Positions 16,008-24,528 of a stretch of DNA of 64,000 nucleotides are shown one piece after another. Each line of letters begins with the position of its first letter. Position 1 is the stretch's first letter. The notes under the pieces were generated by a model. The model ran no database searches. It worked only from the letters and a program-made list of their open reading frames with translations, and was not told where the DNA came from. Source of the stretch: Mycetocola miduiensis (GTDB taxonomy: Bacteria > Actinomycetota > Actinomycetes > Actinomycetales > Microbacteriaceae); contig NZ_FOVM01000010.1 of assembly GCF_900115155.1 (NCBI RefSeq), forward strand, positions 46,485-110,484, written 5' to 3'. The position numbers and the translations under genes were made by a program.

Positions 16008-18674
16008 GTGTCGGACAACGAAAAGCCTACCCTCCTCGTCATAGACGGTCATTCCCTAGCATTCCGGGCGTTCTACGCACTCCCGGTCGATAGTTTCTCG
16101 ACGAAGGACGGGCAGCACACGAACGCCATCCACGGCTTCCTCGCAATGCTCATCAACCTCCTGCGCGATCATCAGCCGAGCCACATCGCAGTGGCTTTCG
16201 ACATCTCACGGTCCAGTTTCCGCACCCGCGAATACCCCGACTACAAGGGCACAAGGGGCGAGACCCCATCGGAGTTCATCGGGCAGGTTCCGCTCCTGCA
16301 GGATGCCCTCAAGGCGATGAACATCACGACCATCTCGATCGAGGATTACGAAGCCGACGACATCCTCGCCACGCTCTCCGTGCAGGGCACCGAGCAGGGC
16401 TACCGCACCCTCGTCGTCTCTGGCGACCGCGACACGATCCAGCTCGTCAACGACGACGTCACCCTGCTGTACCCCTCGCGCATGGGCGTCTCCGACCTCA
16501 CCCGCTACGACGCCGCCAAGGTCATGGAGCGGTACGGCATCCAGCCCCACCAGTACCCGGAGGTCGCCGCGCTCGTCGGCGAGACGAGCGACAACCTTCC
16601 CGGTGTGCCGAAGGTCGGCGAGAAGACCGCCGTGAAGTGGCTGAACCTGTACGGCTCGCTCAACGGCATACTCGAGAACGCCGACAAGATCACCGGCAAG
16701 GTCGGCGAAAGCCTTCGCGAACACAAAGAGAACGCAATCCGCAACCGCCGGCTCAACCAGCTGCTCACCGATGTGGAGCTACCGGTCTCGATCGACTCGC
16801 TCGCCAAGAAGCCGATCGACGAGCAGGCCGTCCGCGACATCTTCGGCCGCCTCGAGCTGCGAACCATGCTCGACCGCCTCTTCAAGGCAGAAGGTATCGG
16901 CGAGGAGGAGGGCGAGGCATCCGGTTCGCCGTCTGCCGGCGCCGTCAGCAGCCCCGTACCGCAGCAGCTCCTCGATGAAGAACTCCGCGGATGGCTGGAC
17001 CGGGCAGTCGCCGCCAACCCGAACGGCCTCGGCTTCACCGTCGACGTGTTCGAGGGCAAGCCGGCAGGAATGGGCATCTCGACTCCCACCGAGAGCGTCA
17101 CCATCAGCTGGCTGCCCGGCCGAGCCGACTACGCGCCGTTCGAGGAGTGGCTCGCCAGCCCGGCACCGAAGCTGATGACCGACTCAAAGCGGCAGCTCAA
17201 GGCGCTCAAAACCGCCGGCCTCGCGTTCGACGGGCTCGCCTACGACACCCACGTGGCCGGGTGGCTGCTGCGACCGAGCGGCCAGGAAAAGACGCTGGCC
17301 GACCTGGTCAGCCGTTACCTCGGCGAAACCCTCCCGGTGTCAGACCCCAACCAGCTGGTCCCAGTGAACGAACCGGCTTCCGCCCCGGTCGAAGCCTGGT
17401 ACACGGTCCGGCTGGTGGATGCGCTCAACGAGGCGCTCGACCCGGGCTCCCGAAACGTCCTCACTTCGATCGAAGTCCCGACCTTGCTCACCCTCGTCGA
17501 CATCGAACTTCGGGGCGTCACCGTCAACCACACCCAGCTCACCGCGCTGAGCACCGAACTGGCCGCGAAAGCCGCCGACCTGGCATCCAGGGCTTATGCG
17601 ATCATCGGCCACGAGGTGAACCTTGGCTCGCCGAAACAGCTGCAGGAGGTCCTGTTCAACGAACTGGACATGCCGAAGACCCGCGCCAACAAGACGGGCT
17701 ATTCGACGGATGCCGGCGCGCTGGCCGACTTGCAGGCATCCAACCCGCACCCTTTCCTCGGGCTCCTGCTCGAGCACCGCGACGCGACCAAGCTGCGCCA
17801 GATCGTCGAGACCGTCGACAAGGCCATCGGCCCCGATGGCCGCGTCCACACGAGCTACGTGCAGACCGGAACCACCACAGGGCGGATCTCATCGACCGAC
17901 CCGAACCTGCAGAACATCCCGGTGCGCACCGAAGAAGGACGCCGCATCCGGGCGTCGTTCGAGGCAGGCGCCGGCTACGAAACGCTGCTCACCGCCGACT
18001 ACTCACAGATCGAGATGCGCATCATGGCGCACCTCTCGGGCGACGAGGGTCTGATCGAAGCGTTCCGCTCGGGTGAGGACCTTCACCGCTTCGTCGGTGC
18101 CCGGATCTTCGGAGTCGCCCCGGCGGATGTGACCAATGAGATGCGCACCAAGGTCAAGGCGATGTCGTACGGCCTGGCCTACGGGCTCAGCGCGTTCGGC
18201 CTGTCCAAGCAACTGCGGATCGACACGTCCGAAGCCAAGACGCTCATGAGCGACTACTTCGCCCGCTTCGGAGCCGTCCGCGACTACCTGCGCAACGTCG
18301 TCGAGCAGGCGGTCGAAGACGGCTACACAACGACGATCTTCGGCCGTCGCCGACCGTTCCCCGACTTGAAGAGCCCCAACCGGGTACTGCGGGACAACGC
18401 CCAGCGAGCAGCGCTCAATGCGCCGATCCAGGGGTCAGCTGCAGACATCATGAAGATCGCCATGGTCAACATCGAAGCCGACACCGCAGCCCAGAACCTC
18501 CAGTCGCGGATGCTCATGCAGGTGCACGACGAGTTGATCTTCGAAGTGGTCGAGGGGGAGTGGGATGCCCTCGAGGCGATCGTCCGCACCCGGATGGCCG
18601 GTGCCGCCGACCTCACTGTCCCGCTCGACGTGCACGTCGGTCGTGGTCACAACTGGGACGCCGCCGCGCACTGA
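16008..18674 (+). CDS. polA: DNA polymerase I
   Basis: 888-aa Family A polymerase for Okazaki-fragment processing and repair. Residues ~1-300 are the 5'-3' flap nuclease (LLVIDGHSLAFRAFYAL; VSGDRDTIQLV; GVPKVGEKTAVKWL). The middle 3'-5' exonuclease-like domain (~335-500) lacks the acidic catalytic motifs, reading FTVDVFEG where FDTET is expected. The polymerase domain holds TADYSQIEMRIMAHLS, the O-helix KVKAMSYGLAYGLS and MQVHDELIFEV. Two adjacent GTG codons (16005, 16008) are possible; 16008 fits the promoter spacing. Confidence 0.95.
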   Translation: MSDNEKPTLLVIDGHSLAFRAFYALPVDSFSTKDGQHTNAIHGFLAMLINLLRDHQPSHIAVAFDISRSSFRTREYPDYKGTRGETPSEFIGQVPLLQDALKAMNITTISIEDYEADDILATLSVQGTEQGYRTLVVSGDRDTIQLVNDDVTLLYPSRMGVSDLTRYDAAKVMERYGIQPHQYPEVAALVGETSDNLPGVPKVGEKTAVKWLNLYGSLNGILENADKITGKVGESLREHKENAIRNRRLNQLLTDVELPVSIDSLAKKPIDEQAVRDIFGRLELRTMLDRLFKAEGIGEEEGEASGSPSAGAVSSPVPQQLLDEELRGWLDRAVAANPNGLGFTVDVFEGKPAGMGISTPTESVTISWLPGRADYAPFEEWLASPAPKLMTDSKRQLKALKTAGLAFDGLAYDTHVAGWLLRPSGQEKTLADLVSRYLGETLPVSDPNQLVPVNEPASAPVEAWYTVRLVDALNEALDPGSRNVLTSIEVPTLLTLVDIELRGVTVNHTQLTALSTELAAKAADLASRAYAIIGHEVNLGSPKQLQEVLFNELDMPKTRANKTGYSTDAGALADLQASNPHPFLGLLLEHRDATKLRQIVETVDKAIGPDGRVHTSYVQTGTTTGRISSTDPNLQNIPVRTEEGRRIRASFEAGAGYETLLTADYSQIEMRIMAHLSGDEGLIEAFRSGEDLHRFVGARIFGVAPADVTNEMRTKVKAMSYGLAYGLSAFGLSKQLRIDTSEAKTLMSDYFARFGAVRDYLRNVVEQAVEDGYTTTIFGRRRPFPDLKSPNRVLRDNAQRAALNAPIQGSAADIMKIAMVNIEADTAAQNLQSRMLMQVHDELIFEVVEGEWDALEAIVRTRMAGAADLTVPLDVHVGRGHNWDAAAH

Positions 18675-18706
18675 GCGGATTCCGTGACGGGCGCGCGCGG
18701 CTGTCG

Positions 18707-18712
18707 TAGGCT
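18707..18712 (+). promoter_or_regulatory. Candidate leaderless -10 element of the DUF885 gene
   Basis: TAGGCT is separated by 7 nt (TCACTCC) from the ATG at 18720, with no Shine-Dalgarno between. Confidence 0.5.
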
Positions 18713-18719
18713 TCACTCC

Positions 18720-20396
18720 ATGACTGAACCCACGCGCGCCCCATCCGCCGTCGATGCCATCGCCGAAGAGTGGGTTGACACTCTCGTTGAGCTGGACCCG
18801 CTGGTCGGGACGTACATCGGTCGCAGCGAAGCGAACAGCAGGTTCGGGGACTTCTCACCGGCCGGGCACGAGCGGTATGTCGCAGAGGCGAAGAAAACGC
18901 TCGCTGCGCTCGACGCTGCAAGGCCCGTCGACAGCATCGATGAGGTCACCAAGACCGACCTCAGCAGCGAGCTGCGCCTCGACCTGGAGAGCTCGGACGC
19001 CCAACTGCACTTGCGCGACCTGAACGTGATCGCGTCACCCGCCCAGGGCATCCGGGAGATCTTCGACATCATGCCGACGGCGACCGTCGACGACTGGGAA
19101 GACGTCTCCGCGCGGCTGAAGGCCCTGCCGGATGCCATCGCCGGGTACATCGAAACGCTGCGCCTCGGCATCGAACGCGGAGTCACACCGGCCAAGCGGC
19201 AGGTGCGCGAGGTCTTCGAACAGGCGAAGAAGTACAGCGCAGACGAAGGCTTCTTCGTCTGGCTCGCTGCCACCGCGTCGCCCGCAGACGGCCAGCTGCC
19301 GGCATCCCTCGCCTCTGACTTGTCAGTGAACGCCGGGCGGGCCGCCGTCGCATACCGTTCGTTCGCTGACTTTCTTGCCCACGAGCTGGAGCCTGTCGCC
19401 CAGGAGCAGGATGCCGTCGGCCGCGACATCTACGCTCTCCAGTCCCGCAGGTTCCTCGGCGCCACCATCGACCTCGACGAGACCTACGAATGGGGCATCG
19501 ACGAACTGGCCCGCATGGTCGCCGAGCAGGAGTCCATCGCGCGCGAGATCAAACCGGGGGCAAGCGTCGAGGAGGCCATCGCATTCCTTGACGGCGACGC
19601 CAGCCGCAAACTGAACGGCACCGAAGCGCTGCAGCAGTGGATGCAGGAGACCAGCGACCGCGCGGTTGCCGAACTTGGGCGAAGCCACTTCGACATCCCG
19701 GAGGAGATCCGCACGATCGAGTGCATGATCGCGCCGACCCAGGAAGGCGGCATCTACTACACCGGCCCCACCGATGACTTCTCCAGGCCCGGCCGGATGT
19801 GGTGGTCCGTGCCCGAAGGCGTCACCGAGTTCGACACCTGGCGTGAGCTGACCACCGTCTACCACGAGGGTGTCCCAGGGCACCACCTGCAGATCGGCCA
19901 GGCGGTGTACAACCGCGCCAAGCTCAACACCTGGCGGCGCCAGCTTGCAGGAACCTCCGGCCACGCGGAAGGCTGGGCCCTCTATGCCGAACGGCTGATG
20001 GAGCAGCTCGGCTACCTCGACGACCCGGCCGACCGACTCGGGATGCTCGACGGGCAGCGGATGCGCGCGGCGCGCGTTGTGCTCGACATCGGTGTACACC
20101 TCGGCAAACCGCACCTGGACGGCACCGGGACGTGGACTGCGGACGACGCGTTCGCATTCCTCGGGAAGAACGTGAACATGAACGAAGGCTTCGTCCGGTT
20201 CGAGGTTCACCGTTACCTCGGCTGGCCGGGCCAGGCGCCGTCGTACAAGGTTGGCCAGCGGATCTGGGAGCAGCTCAGGGACGAATACTCCCGCCGCGAA
20301 GGCAACGCTTTCGACATCAAGGAATTCCACCGCAAAGCGCTGGATCTCGGCGGCGTCGGACTCGACACGCTCAAGCGCACCCTTCTCGCCGACTGA
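18720..20396 (+). CDS. DUF885 family protein (putative zinc metallopeptidase)
   Basis: 558-aa cytoplasmic protein of the DUF885 family. The HExxH-like zinc motif appears in TTVYHEGVPGHHLQIGQAVY (near residue 385), followed by SGHAEGWALYAERLMEQLG with a downstream Glu ligand candidate. The C-terminal MNEGFVRFEVHRYLGWPGQA block is characteristic. No signal peptide is visible. The ATG at 18720 is preferred to 18684 because of the promoter spacing and family start. Peptidase activity is inferred from the motif. Confidence 0.88.
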   Translation: MTEPTRAPSAVDAIAEEWVDTLVELDPLVGTYIGRSEANSRFGDFSPAGHERYVAEAKKTLAALDAARPVDSIDEVTKTDLSSELRLDLESSDAQLHLRDLNVIASPAQGIREIFDIMPTATVDDWEDVSARLKALPDAIAGYIETLRLGIERGVTPAKRQVREVFEQAKKYSADEGFFVWLAATASPADGQLPASLASDLSVNAGRAAVAYRSFADFLAHELEPVAQEQDAVGRDIYALQSRRFLGATIDLDETYEWGIDELARMVAEQESIAREIKPGASVEEAIAFLDGDASRKLNGTEALQQWMQETSDRAVAELGRSHFDIPEEIRTIECMIAPTQEGGIYYTGPTDDFSRPGRMWWSVPEGVTEFDTWRELTTVYHEGVPGHHLQIGQAVYNRAKLNTWRRQLAGTSGHAEGWALYAERLMEQLGYLDDPADRLGMLDGQRMRAARVVLDIGVHLGKPHLDGTGTWTADDAFAFLGKNVNMNEGFVRFEVHRYLGWPGQAPSYKVGQRIWEQLRDEYSRREGNAFDIKEFHRKALDLGGVGLDTLKRTLLAD

Positions 20397-20474
20397 CCCG
20401 CACGGTACGGCGGACGCACTGTCCGCTGCACAGCCGCGCGCCGAACCTGTTCCTTTTCCCCGGAGAACCACGCA

Positions 20475-21404
20475 ATGACCAAGATCGCGCTCGTCAGCCA
20501 CGGCCTGACCGACCCCGCTTTGATCGATGACGACCTTCCGCTCCTCGTCGACGCCCTCGCCGCCGCCGGCCTTCCTGCCCGCGTCGTGCTCTGGACCGAC
20601 CGGGCGGTCGCCTGGGAGGACTTCGACCTGGTGATCATCCGGTCGCCGTGGGACTATCCGGCGGATGCCGCGGCCTTCCTCGACTGGCTCGAGCGAGTGG
20701 CATCCGTCAGCCAGGTCCTCAACGCACCCGACCTGATCCGCTGGAACATTGACAAGGTCTACCTGCGGGACATTGCCGCGGTCTCCAACGTGCCGCTGGT
20801 GCCGACCACATTCTGCACCACCATCGACGAGGTCGCCGCGGCCGTCGCCGCACTCAACAGCGATCGCCTCGTGATCAAGCCATCGGTGTCTGCCGGATCG
20901 CAGAACACCGGACTGTTCGACGCGGGGGACCCGGCTGCGCTGAGCCTCGCCGAGCACATCCTGGCCATCGGCAAGACCGTGATGGTGCAGCCGGCGATCG
21001 ACGGCGTGCAGGAACGCGGCGAGCACGCGCTCCTCTTCTTCAACGGGCGGTTCAGTCACGCGATCTCAAAAGGTCCGCTCCTGGCGGTCGGCGGAGGCCT
21101 CCGCGGGGGAGTGTACGTCGAGGAGATCGCGCGGGTCGACCCCGGGCCGATCGAGCTGGGCGTGGGCACCGCCCTCATCGACGCCGTCGCGGAGGTACTG
21201 ACCGGACGCGGCCTCACGGCATCCGACGCCCTTCCTCTCTACGCTCGCATCGACGTCGTCGACGACCCCGGACGCGGGCCGCTCGTGCTCGAAGCCGAGC
21301 TCTTCGAACCCTCGCTCTTCCTCGGCTCCCACCCGGACGCCGTCGCCAATTTCGTCGCGGCCGTGCGACAACGCATCCTCAGCACGAGCGATCAGCCGGC
21401 CTAA
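20475..21404 (+). CDS. ATP-grasp domain protein
   Basis: 309-aa protein related to RimK/glutathione-synthetase-like ATP-grasp enzymes, which form carboxylate-amine bonds. Visible elements are the N-terminal IALVSHGLTDPALIDDD strand, IIRSPWDY, the ATP-binding RLVIKPSVSAGSQNTG loop (near 135) and the acidic Mg-binding end LVLEAELFEPSLFLGSHP. The substrate is unknown; similar proteins occur in D-cycloserine-type and peptide-tailoring pathways, but no such genes are nearby. GGAGAA precedes the ATG. Confidence 0.82.
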   Translation: MTKIALVSHGLTDPALIDDDLPLLVDALAAAGLPARVVLWTDRAVAWEDFDLVIIRSPWDYPADAAAFLDWLERVASVSQVLNAPDLIRWNIDKVYLRDIAAVSNVPLVPTTFCTTIDEVAAAVAALNSDRLVIKPSVSAGSQNTGLFDAGDPAALSLAEHILAIGKTVMVQPAIDGVQERGEHALLFFNGRFSHAISKGPLLAVGGGLRGGVYVEEIARVDPGPIELGVGTALIDAVAEVLTGRGLTASDALPLYARIDVVDDPGRGPLVLEAELFEPSLFLGSHPDAVANFVAAVRQRILSTSDQPA

Positions 21405-21435
21405 CATCCCGGGCAAAACGCCCTCATCCGCGCGT

Positions 21436-21465
21436 TTGCCACCGGCCCCCCATTCCCGATAGACT
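21436..21465 (+). promoter_or_regulatory. rpsA promoter candidate
   Basis: TTGCCA (21436-21441), an 18-nt spacer and TAGACT (21460-21465). It predicts a transcript start near 21472 and a leader of ~110 nt before rpsA. Confidence 0.5.
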
Positions 21466-21581
21466 GACATGTCACTTTTGTGACGTTCTATCCGTTCGCC
21501 GTATACGGAAAACATCCTGACAGTTCACTATTGGCAGGATCGTGTCGGCCTGAAATCAGTCCTTACTGGAGCAACCACTAC

Positions 21582-23027
21582 ATGACAACCGCAACGACCG
21601 CTAAGCAGGTCGCTATCAACGACATCGGATCGGCTGAAGACTTCCTGGCCGCGGTCGAGAAAACACTGAAGTTCTTCAACGACGGAGACCTCATCGAGGG
21701 CACCGTCGTCAAGATCGATCGCGACGAGGTTCTCCTCGATGTCGGCTACAAGACCGAGGGTGTCATCCCCTCGCGCGAACTTTCCATCAAGCACGACGTC
21801 GACCCCAGCGAGGTCGTCCAGGTCGGCGACATGGTCGAAGCCCTCGTCCTCCAGAAGGAAGACAAAGAAGGCCGTCTCATCCTGTCCAAGAAGCGCGCAC
21901 AGTACGAGCGTGCGTGGGGCGACGTTGAGAAGATCAAGGACACCGATGGCGTCGTGACCGGTTCGGTCATCGAGGTCGTCAAGGGTGGCCTCATCGTCGA
22001 CATCGGACTCCGTGGCTTCCTGCCCGCATCGCTCATCGAGCTTCGCCGCGTTCGTGACCTCACGCCGTACCTCGGCCAGGAGATCGAAGCGAAGATCCTC
22101 GAACTCGACAAGAACCGCAACAACGTTGTGCTTTCACGTCGCGCGCTGCTCGAGCAGACCCAGTCTGAGAGCCGCACGACATTCCTGAACAACCTCCAGA
22201 AGGGCCAGGTCCGCAAGGGCGTCGTCTCCTCGATCGTCAACTTCGGTGCGTTCGTCGACCTCGGTGGCGTCGACGGCCTCGTCCACGTCTCTGAGCTCAG
22301 CTGGAAGCACATCGAGCACGCTTCTGAGGTCGTCGAGGTTGGCCAGGAGGTCACCGTCGAGATCCTCGAAGTCGACCTCGACCGTGAGCGTGTCTCCCTG
22401 TCGCTCAAGGCGACGCAGGAAGACCCGTGGCAGGTCTTCGCCCGCACCCACGCCATCGGCCAGGTTGCACCGGGTAAGGTTACCAAGCTCGTTCCGTTCG
22501 GTGCGTTCGTTCGCGTCGCAGACGGCATCGAGGGCCTCGTTCACATCTCCGAGCTCAGCGGCAAGCACGTTGAACTCGCCGAGCAGGTTGTCTCGGTCGG
22601 CGACGAGGTCTTCGTCAAGGTCATCGATATCGACCTCGAACGCCGCCGTATCTCGCTGAGCCTCAAGCAGGCCAACGAGGGCGTCGACCCCGAGGGCACC
22701 GAGTTCGACCCGGCTCTCTACGGAATGCTCACCGAGTACGACGACCAGGGCAACTACAAGTACCCTGAGGGCTTCGACCCGGAGACCAACGAGTGGAAAG
22801 AGGGCTTCGACACCCAGCGCGAGAAGTGGGAGCAGGACTACGCTGCAGCCCAGGCTCGTTGGGAAGCTCACAAGAAGCAGGTTGCTACCGCCGCAACGGA
22901 AGAGGCCGCAGCAGCGTCCACCCCGTCAGCCGGTTCGACTTTCTCGAGCGAGACGGCCGGCAGCGGCACCCTCGCGGATGACGAGTCGCTCGCGGCTCTT
23001 CGCGAGAAGCTGACCAGCAACTCCTAG
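21582..23027 (+). CDS. rpsA: 30S ribosomal protein S1
   Basis: 481-aa S1 with four S1 RNA-binding repeats (about residues 36-105, 123-190, 209-278 and 295-365). The third and fourth repeats carry the clear VDLGGVDGLVHVSELS and VADGIEGLVHISELS signatures. The acidic/Gln-rich C-terminal tail is typical of actinobacteria. The ATG at 21582 follows GGAG by 10 nt, so the open frame from 21480 is not used. A strong terminator follows. Confidence 0.95.
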   Translation: MTTATTAKQVAINDIGSAEDFLAAVEKTLKFFNDGDLIEGTVVKIDRDEVLLDVGYKTEGVIPSRELSIKHDVDPSEVVQVGDMVEALVLQKEDKEGRLILSKKRAQYERAWGDVEKIKDTDGVVTGSVIEVVKGGLIVDIGLRGFLPASLIELRRVRDLTPYLGQEIEAKILELDKNRNNVVLSRRALLEQTQSESRTTFLNNLQKGQVRKGVVSSIVNFGAFVDLGGVDGLVHVSELSWKHIEHASEVVEVGQEVTVEILEVDLDRERVSLSLKATQEDPWQVFARTHAIGQVAPGKVTKLVPFGAFVRVADGIEGLVHISELSGKHVELAEQVVSVGDEVFVKVIDIDLERRRISLSLKQANEGVDPEGTEFDPALYGMLTEYDDQGNYKYPEGFDPETNEWKEGFDTQREKWEQDYAAAQARWEAHKKQVATAATEEAAAASTPSAGSTFSSETAGSGTLADDESLAALREKLTSNS

Positions 23028-23042
23028 GCACCACCTCACTGC

Positions 23043-23074
23043 GGCTGGCCGGTCCCACACGGGACCGGCCAGCC
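23043..23074 (+). terminator. Terminator after rpsA
   Basis: A perfect 14-bp stem, GGCTGGCCGGTCCC with GGGACCGGCCAGCC, around an ACAC loop, 15 nt after the stop. It is followed by GTTGTGTT rather than a pure T-run. Confidence 0.85.
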
Positions 23075-23096
23075 GTTGTGTTCCTGCCCTCTTCGT

Positions 23097-23139
23097 TCCC
23101 CCGCATGTGGGGGATCAGCGGATCGGTCTGACTGATAAT
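23097..23139 (+). promoter_or_regulatory. Palindrome and -10-like element upstream of the TetR gene
   Basis: TCCCCC-GCATGT-GGGGGA (23097-23114) is an 18-nt near-perfect palindrome. GATAAT (23134-23139) could be a -10, and the palindrome then sits across the -35 position. This is the expected placement for an operator, and the nearest regulator is the TetR protein itself. Confidence 0.3.
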
Positions 23140-23204
23140 GTTGGCCGTGAATGCTGCGAGTTGGGGGCGGCTCCCTGTTCATAAAACAAAAATGAAGGCG
23201 CGAC

Positions 23205-23864
23205 GTGGACGTTGGTTCTCTAAAGCAATACCTGGCAACGGACATCTCTAACGAGAAATCTCTGCGGAACAGCCCACAGCAGGAGAGAAGCCGCCAGAGT
23301 CTCGAAGCGGTTCTTCGGGTTTGCGGTGAGATCATCGACGAGTCAGGGCACGCCGGCGTCACGACCGCCGAAGTCGCCAAGCGGGCCGAGATGGCGATCG
23401 GAACCGTTTACCGGTTCTTCCCGGACCGGATCGCCCTCATGATGGGTGTGTACCAGTTCATGCAGGACCAGTACGTCGCCCTCTGCATCGAGAAGCTGCT
23501 CGAGGCGAACCCGACCACCTGGCAGGAGACGCTGGGGATCATGACAGACGCGTCTGTCCTCGCCCGCCGCACCATCCCCGGTTTCAAGGCGACGCAGTAC
23601 CGGATCCTCGGCGACGAGGAGAGCCAGGAGCAGTACCTCAAGGCGTCGCACGAGTTCGTCGCCGCCGTTGCCGGTCTTCTCGCCCAGTTCGACTTCCCGA
23701 CCGATGAACGCTGGCTCGTCCACCTCAACGTCGCCGTCGAACTCTCCCGCGCGCTGCAGCGCCTCGCCTTCGATGCATCCCCTGAGGGCGACCCGTGGCT
23801 TCTCGACGAAGCACGCTCCGTCCCGGTCGGATACCTCGAGGGCCACCTCGTCCCGGTCTCCTGA
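23205..23864 (+). CDS. TetR family transcriptional regulator
   Basis: 219-aa regulator. Residues ~25-75 form the TetR HTH: RSRQSLEAVLRVCGEIIDES, then GVTTAEVAKRAEMAIGTVYRFFPDR. The C-terminal ligand domain is alpha-helical and has no recognisable ligand signature. The GTG at 23205 has GAAGG 6 nt upstream; the ~30 residues before the HTH are polar. It is followed after 13 bp by coaE, so both may be cotranscribed. Confidence 0.88.
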   Translation: MDVGSLKQYLATDISNEKSLRNSPQQERSRQSLEAVLRVCGEIIDESGHAGVTTAEVAKRAEMAIGTVYRFFPDRIALMMGVYQFMQDQYVALCIEKLLEANPTTWQETLGIMTDASVLARRTIPGFKATQYRILGDEESQEQYLKASHEFVAAVAGLLAQFDFPTDERWLVHLNVAVELSRALQRLAFDASPEGDPWLLDEARSVPVGYLEGHLVPVS

Positions 23865-23877
23865 CAGCGCGACATCC

Positions 23878-24486
23878 GTGTACCTGATCGGTCTGACCGG
23901 CGGCATTGCCTCAGGCAAGTCCACCATTGCCAGGCGCCTCGCGGAACACGGAGCCGTCCTCATCGACGCCGACCAGCTCTCCCGGGAAGCTGTGGAACCA
24001 GGCACGCCCGCACTGGCAGCGATCGTCGACCGGTTCGGCCGCACGGTGCTGGCCCCTGACGGCGGACTCGACCGTGCCGCGCTCGGCGGGATCGTCTTCT
24101 CAGACCCTGAGGCCCTCGCGGCGCTCAACGCGATCGTTCACCCGGCCGTGCACAATCTGAGCGCCCAGCGCATCGCCGATGCCGGTAGCGCCGATCCTGG
24201 AGCCGTCGTCGTCTACGACATTCCCCTTCTGGTCGAGTCCCAGAACGAATACCCGTTCGACCTCATCGTTGTCGCGCACGCCACGGGGCCAACGCGCACG
24301 AAGCGCCTCATCGAAACGCGAGGGATGCCGGCCGCTGAGGCGGCGAGACGAATCGGCGCGCAGGCGAGCGATGACGAACGCCTCGCCATCGCCGACCTCG
24401 TGATCGACACGGACGGTAGCCTCGACTGGACGCTCACGCAGGCGGACCGGCTGTGGGAACGGGTTCGGACTGCGCCTGCCGATTGA
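23878..24486 (+). CDS. coaE: Dephospho-CoA kinase
   Basis: 202-aa enzyme for the last step of CoA synthesis (dephospho-CoA + ATP). It opens YLIGLTGGIASGKSTIARRL, which contains the P-loop, followed by LIDADQLSREAV. The lid VVYDIPLLVES and the R-rich TGPTRTKRLIETRGM block are present. The GTG at 23878 directly precedes the first strand, so the frame open from 23668 within tetR is not used. No obvious SD; translation may be coupled to tetR. The C-terminal UPF0157 domain of mycobacterial CoaE is absent. Confidence 0.93.
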   Translation: MYLIGLTGGIASGKSTIARRLAEHGAVLIDADQLSREAVEPGTPALAAIVDRFGRTVLAPDGGLDRAALGGIVFSDPEALAALNAIVHPAVHNLSAQRIADAGSADPGAVVVYDIPLLVESQNEYPFDLIVVAHATGPTRTKRLIETRGMPAAEAARRIGAQASDDERLAIADLVIDTDGSLDWTLTQADRLWERVRTAPAD

Positions 24487-24516
24487 ACCACGGGCTCCAA
24501 TGTCGGTGGACCTGCT

Positions 24517-24522
24517 TAGACT
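24517..24522 (+). promoter_or_regulatory. Candidate leaderless -10 element of uvrB
   Basis: TAGACT lies 6 nt before the uvrB ATG. I see no actinobacterial LexA box (CGAAC-N-GTTCG type) in the 45 bp between coaE and uvrB. Confidence 0.5.
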
Positions 24523-24528
24523 CGAAGT

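Noticed and set aside
19323..21059. 578-codon minus-strand ORF
   Set aside because: Antisense to the DUF885 and ATP-grasp genes; no ribosome site and no domain.
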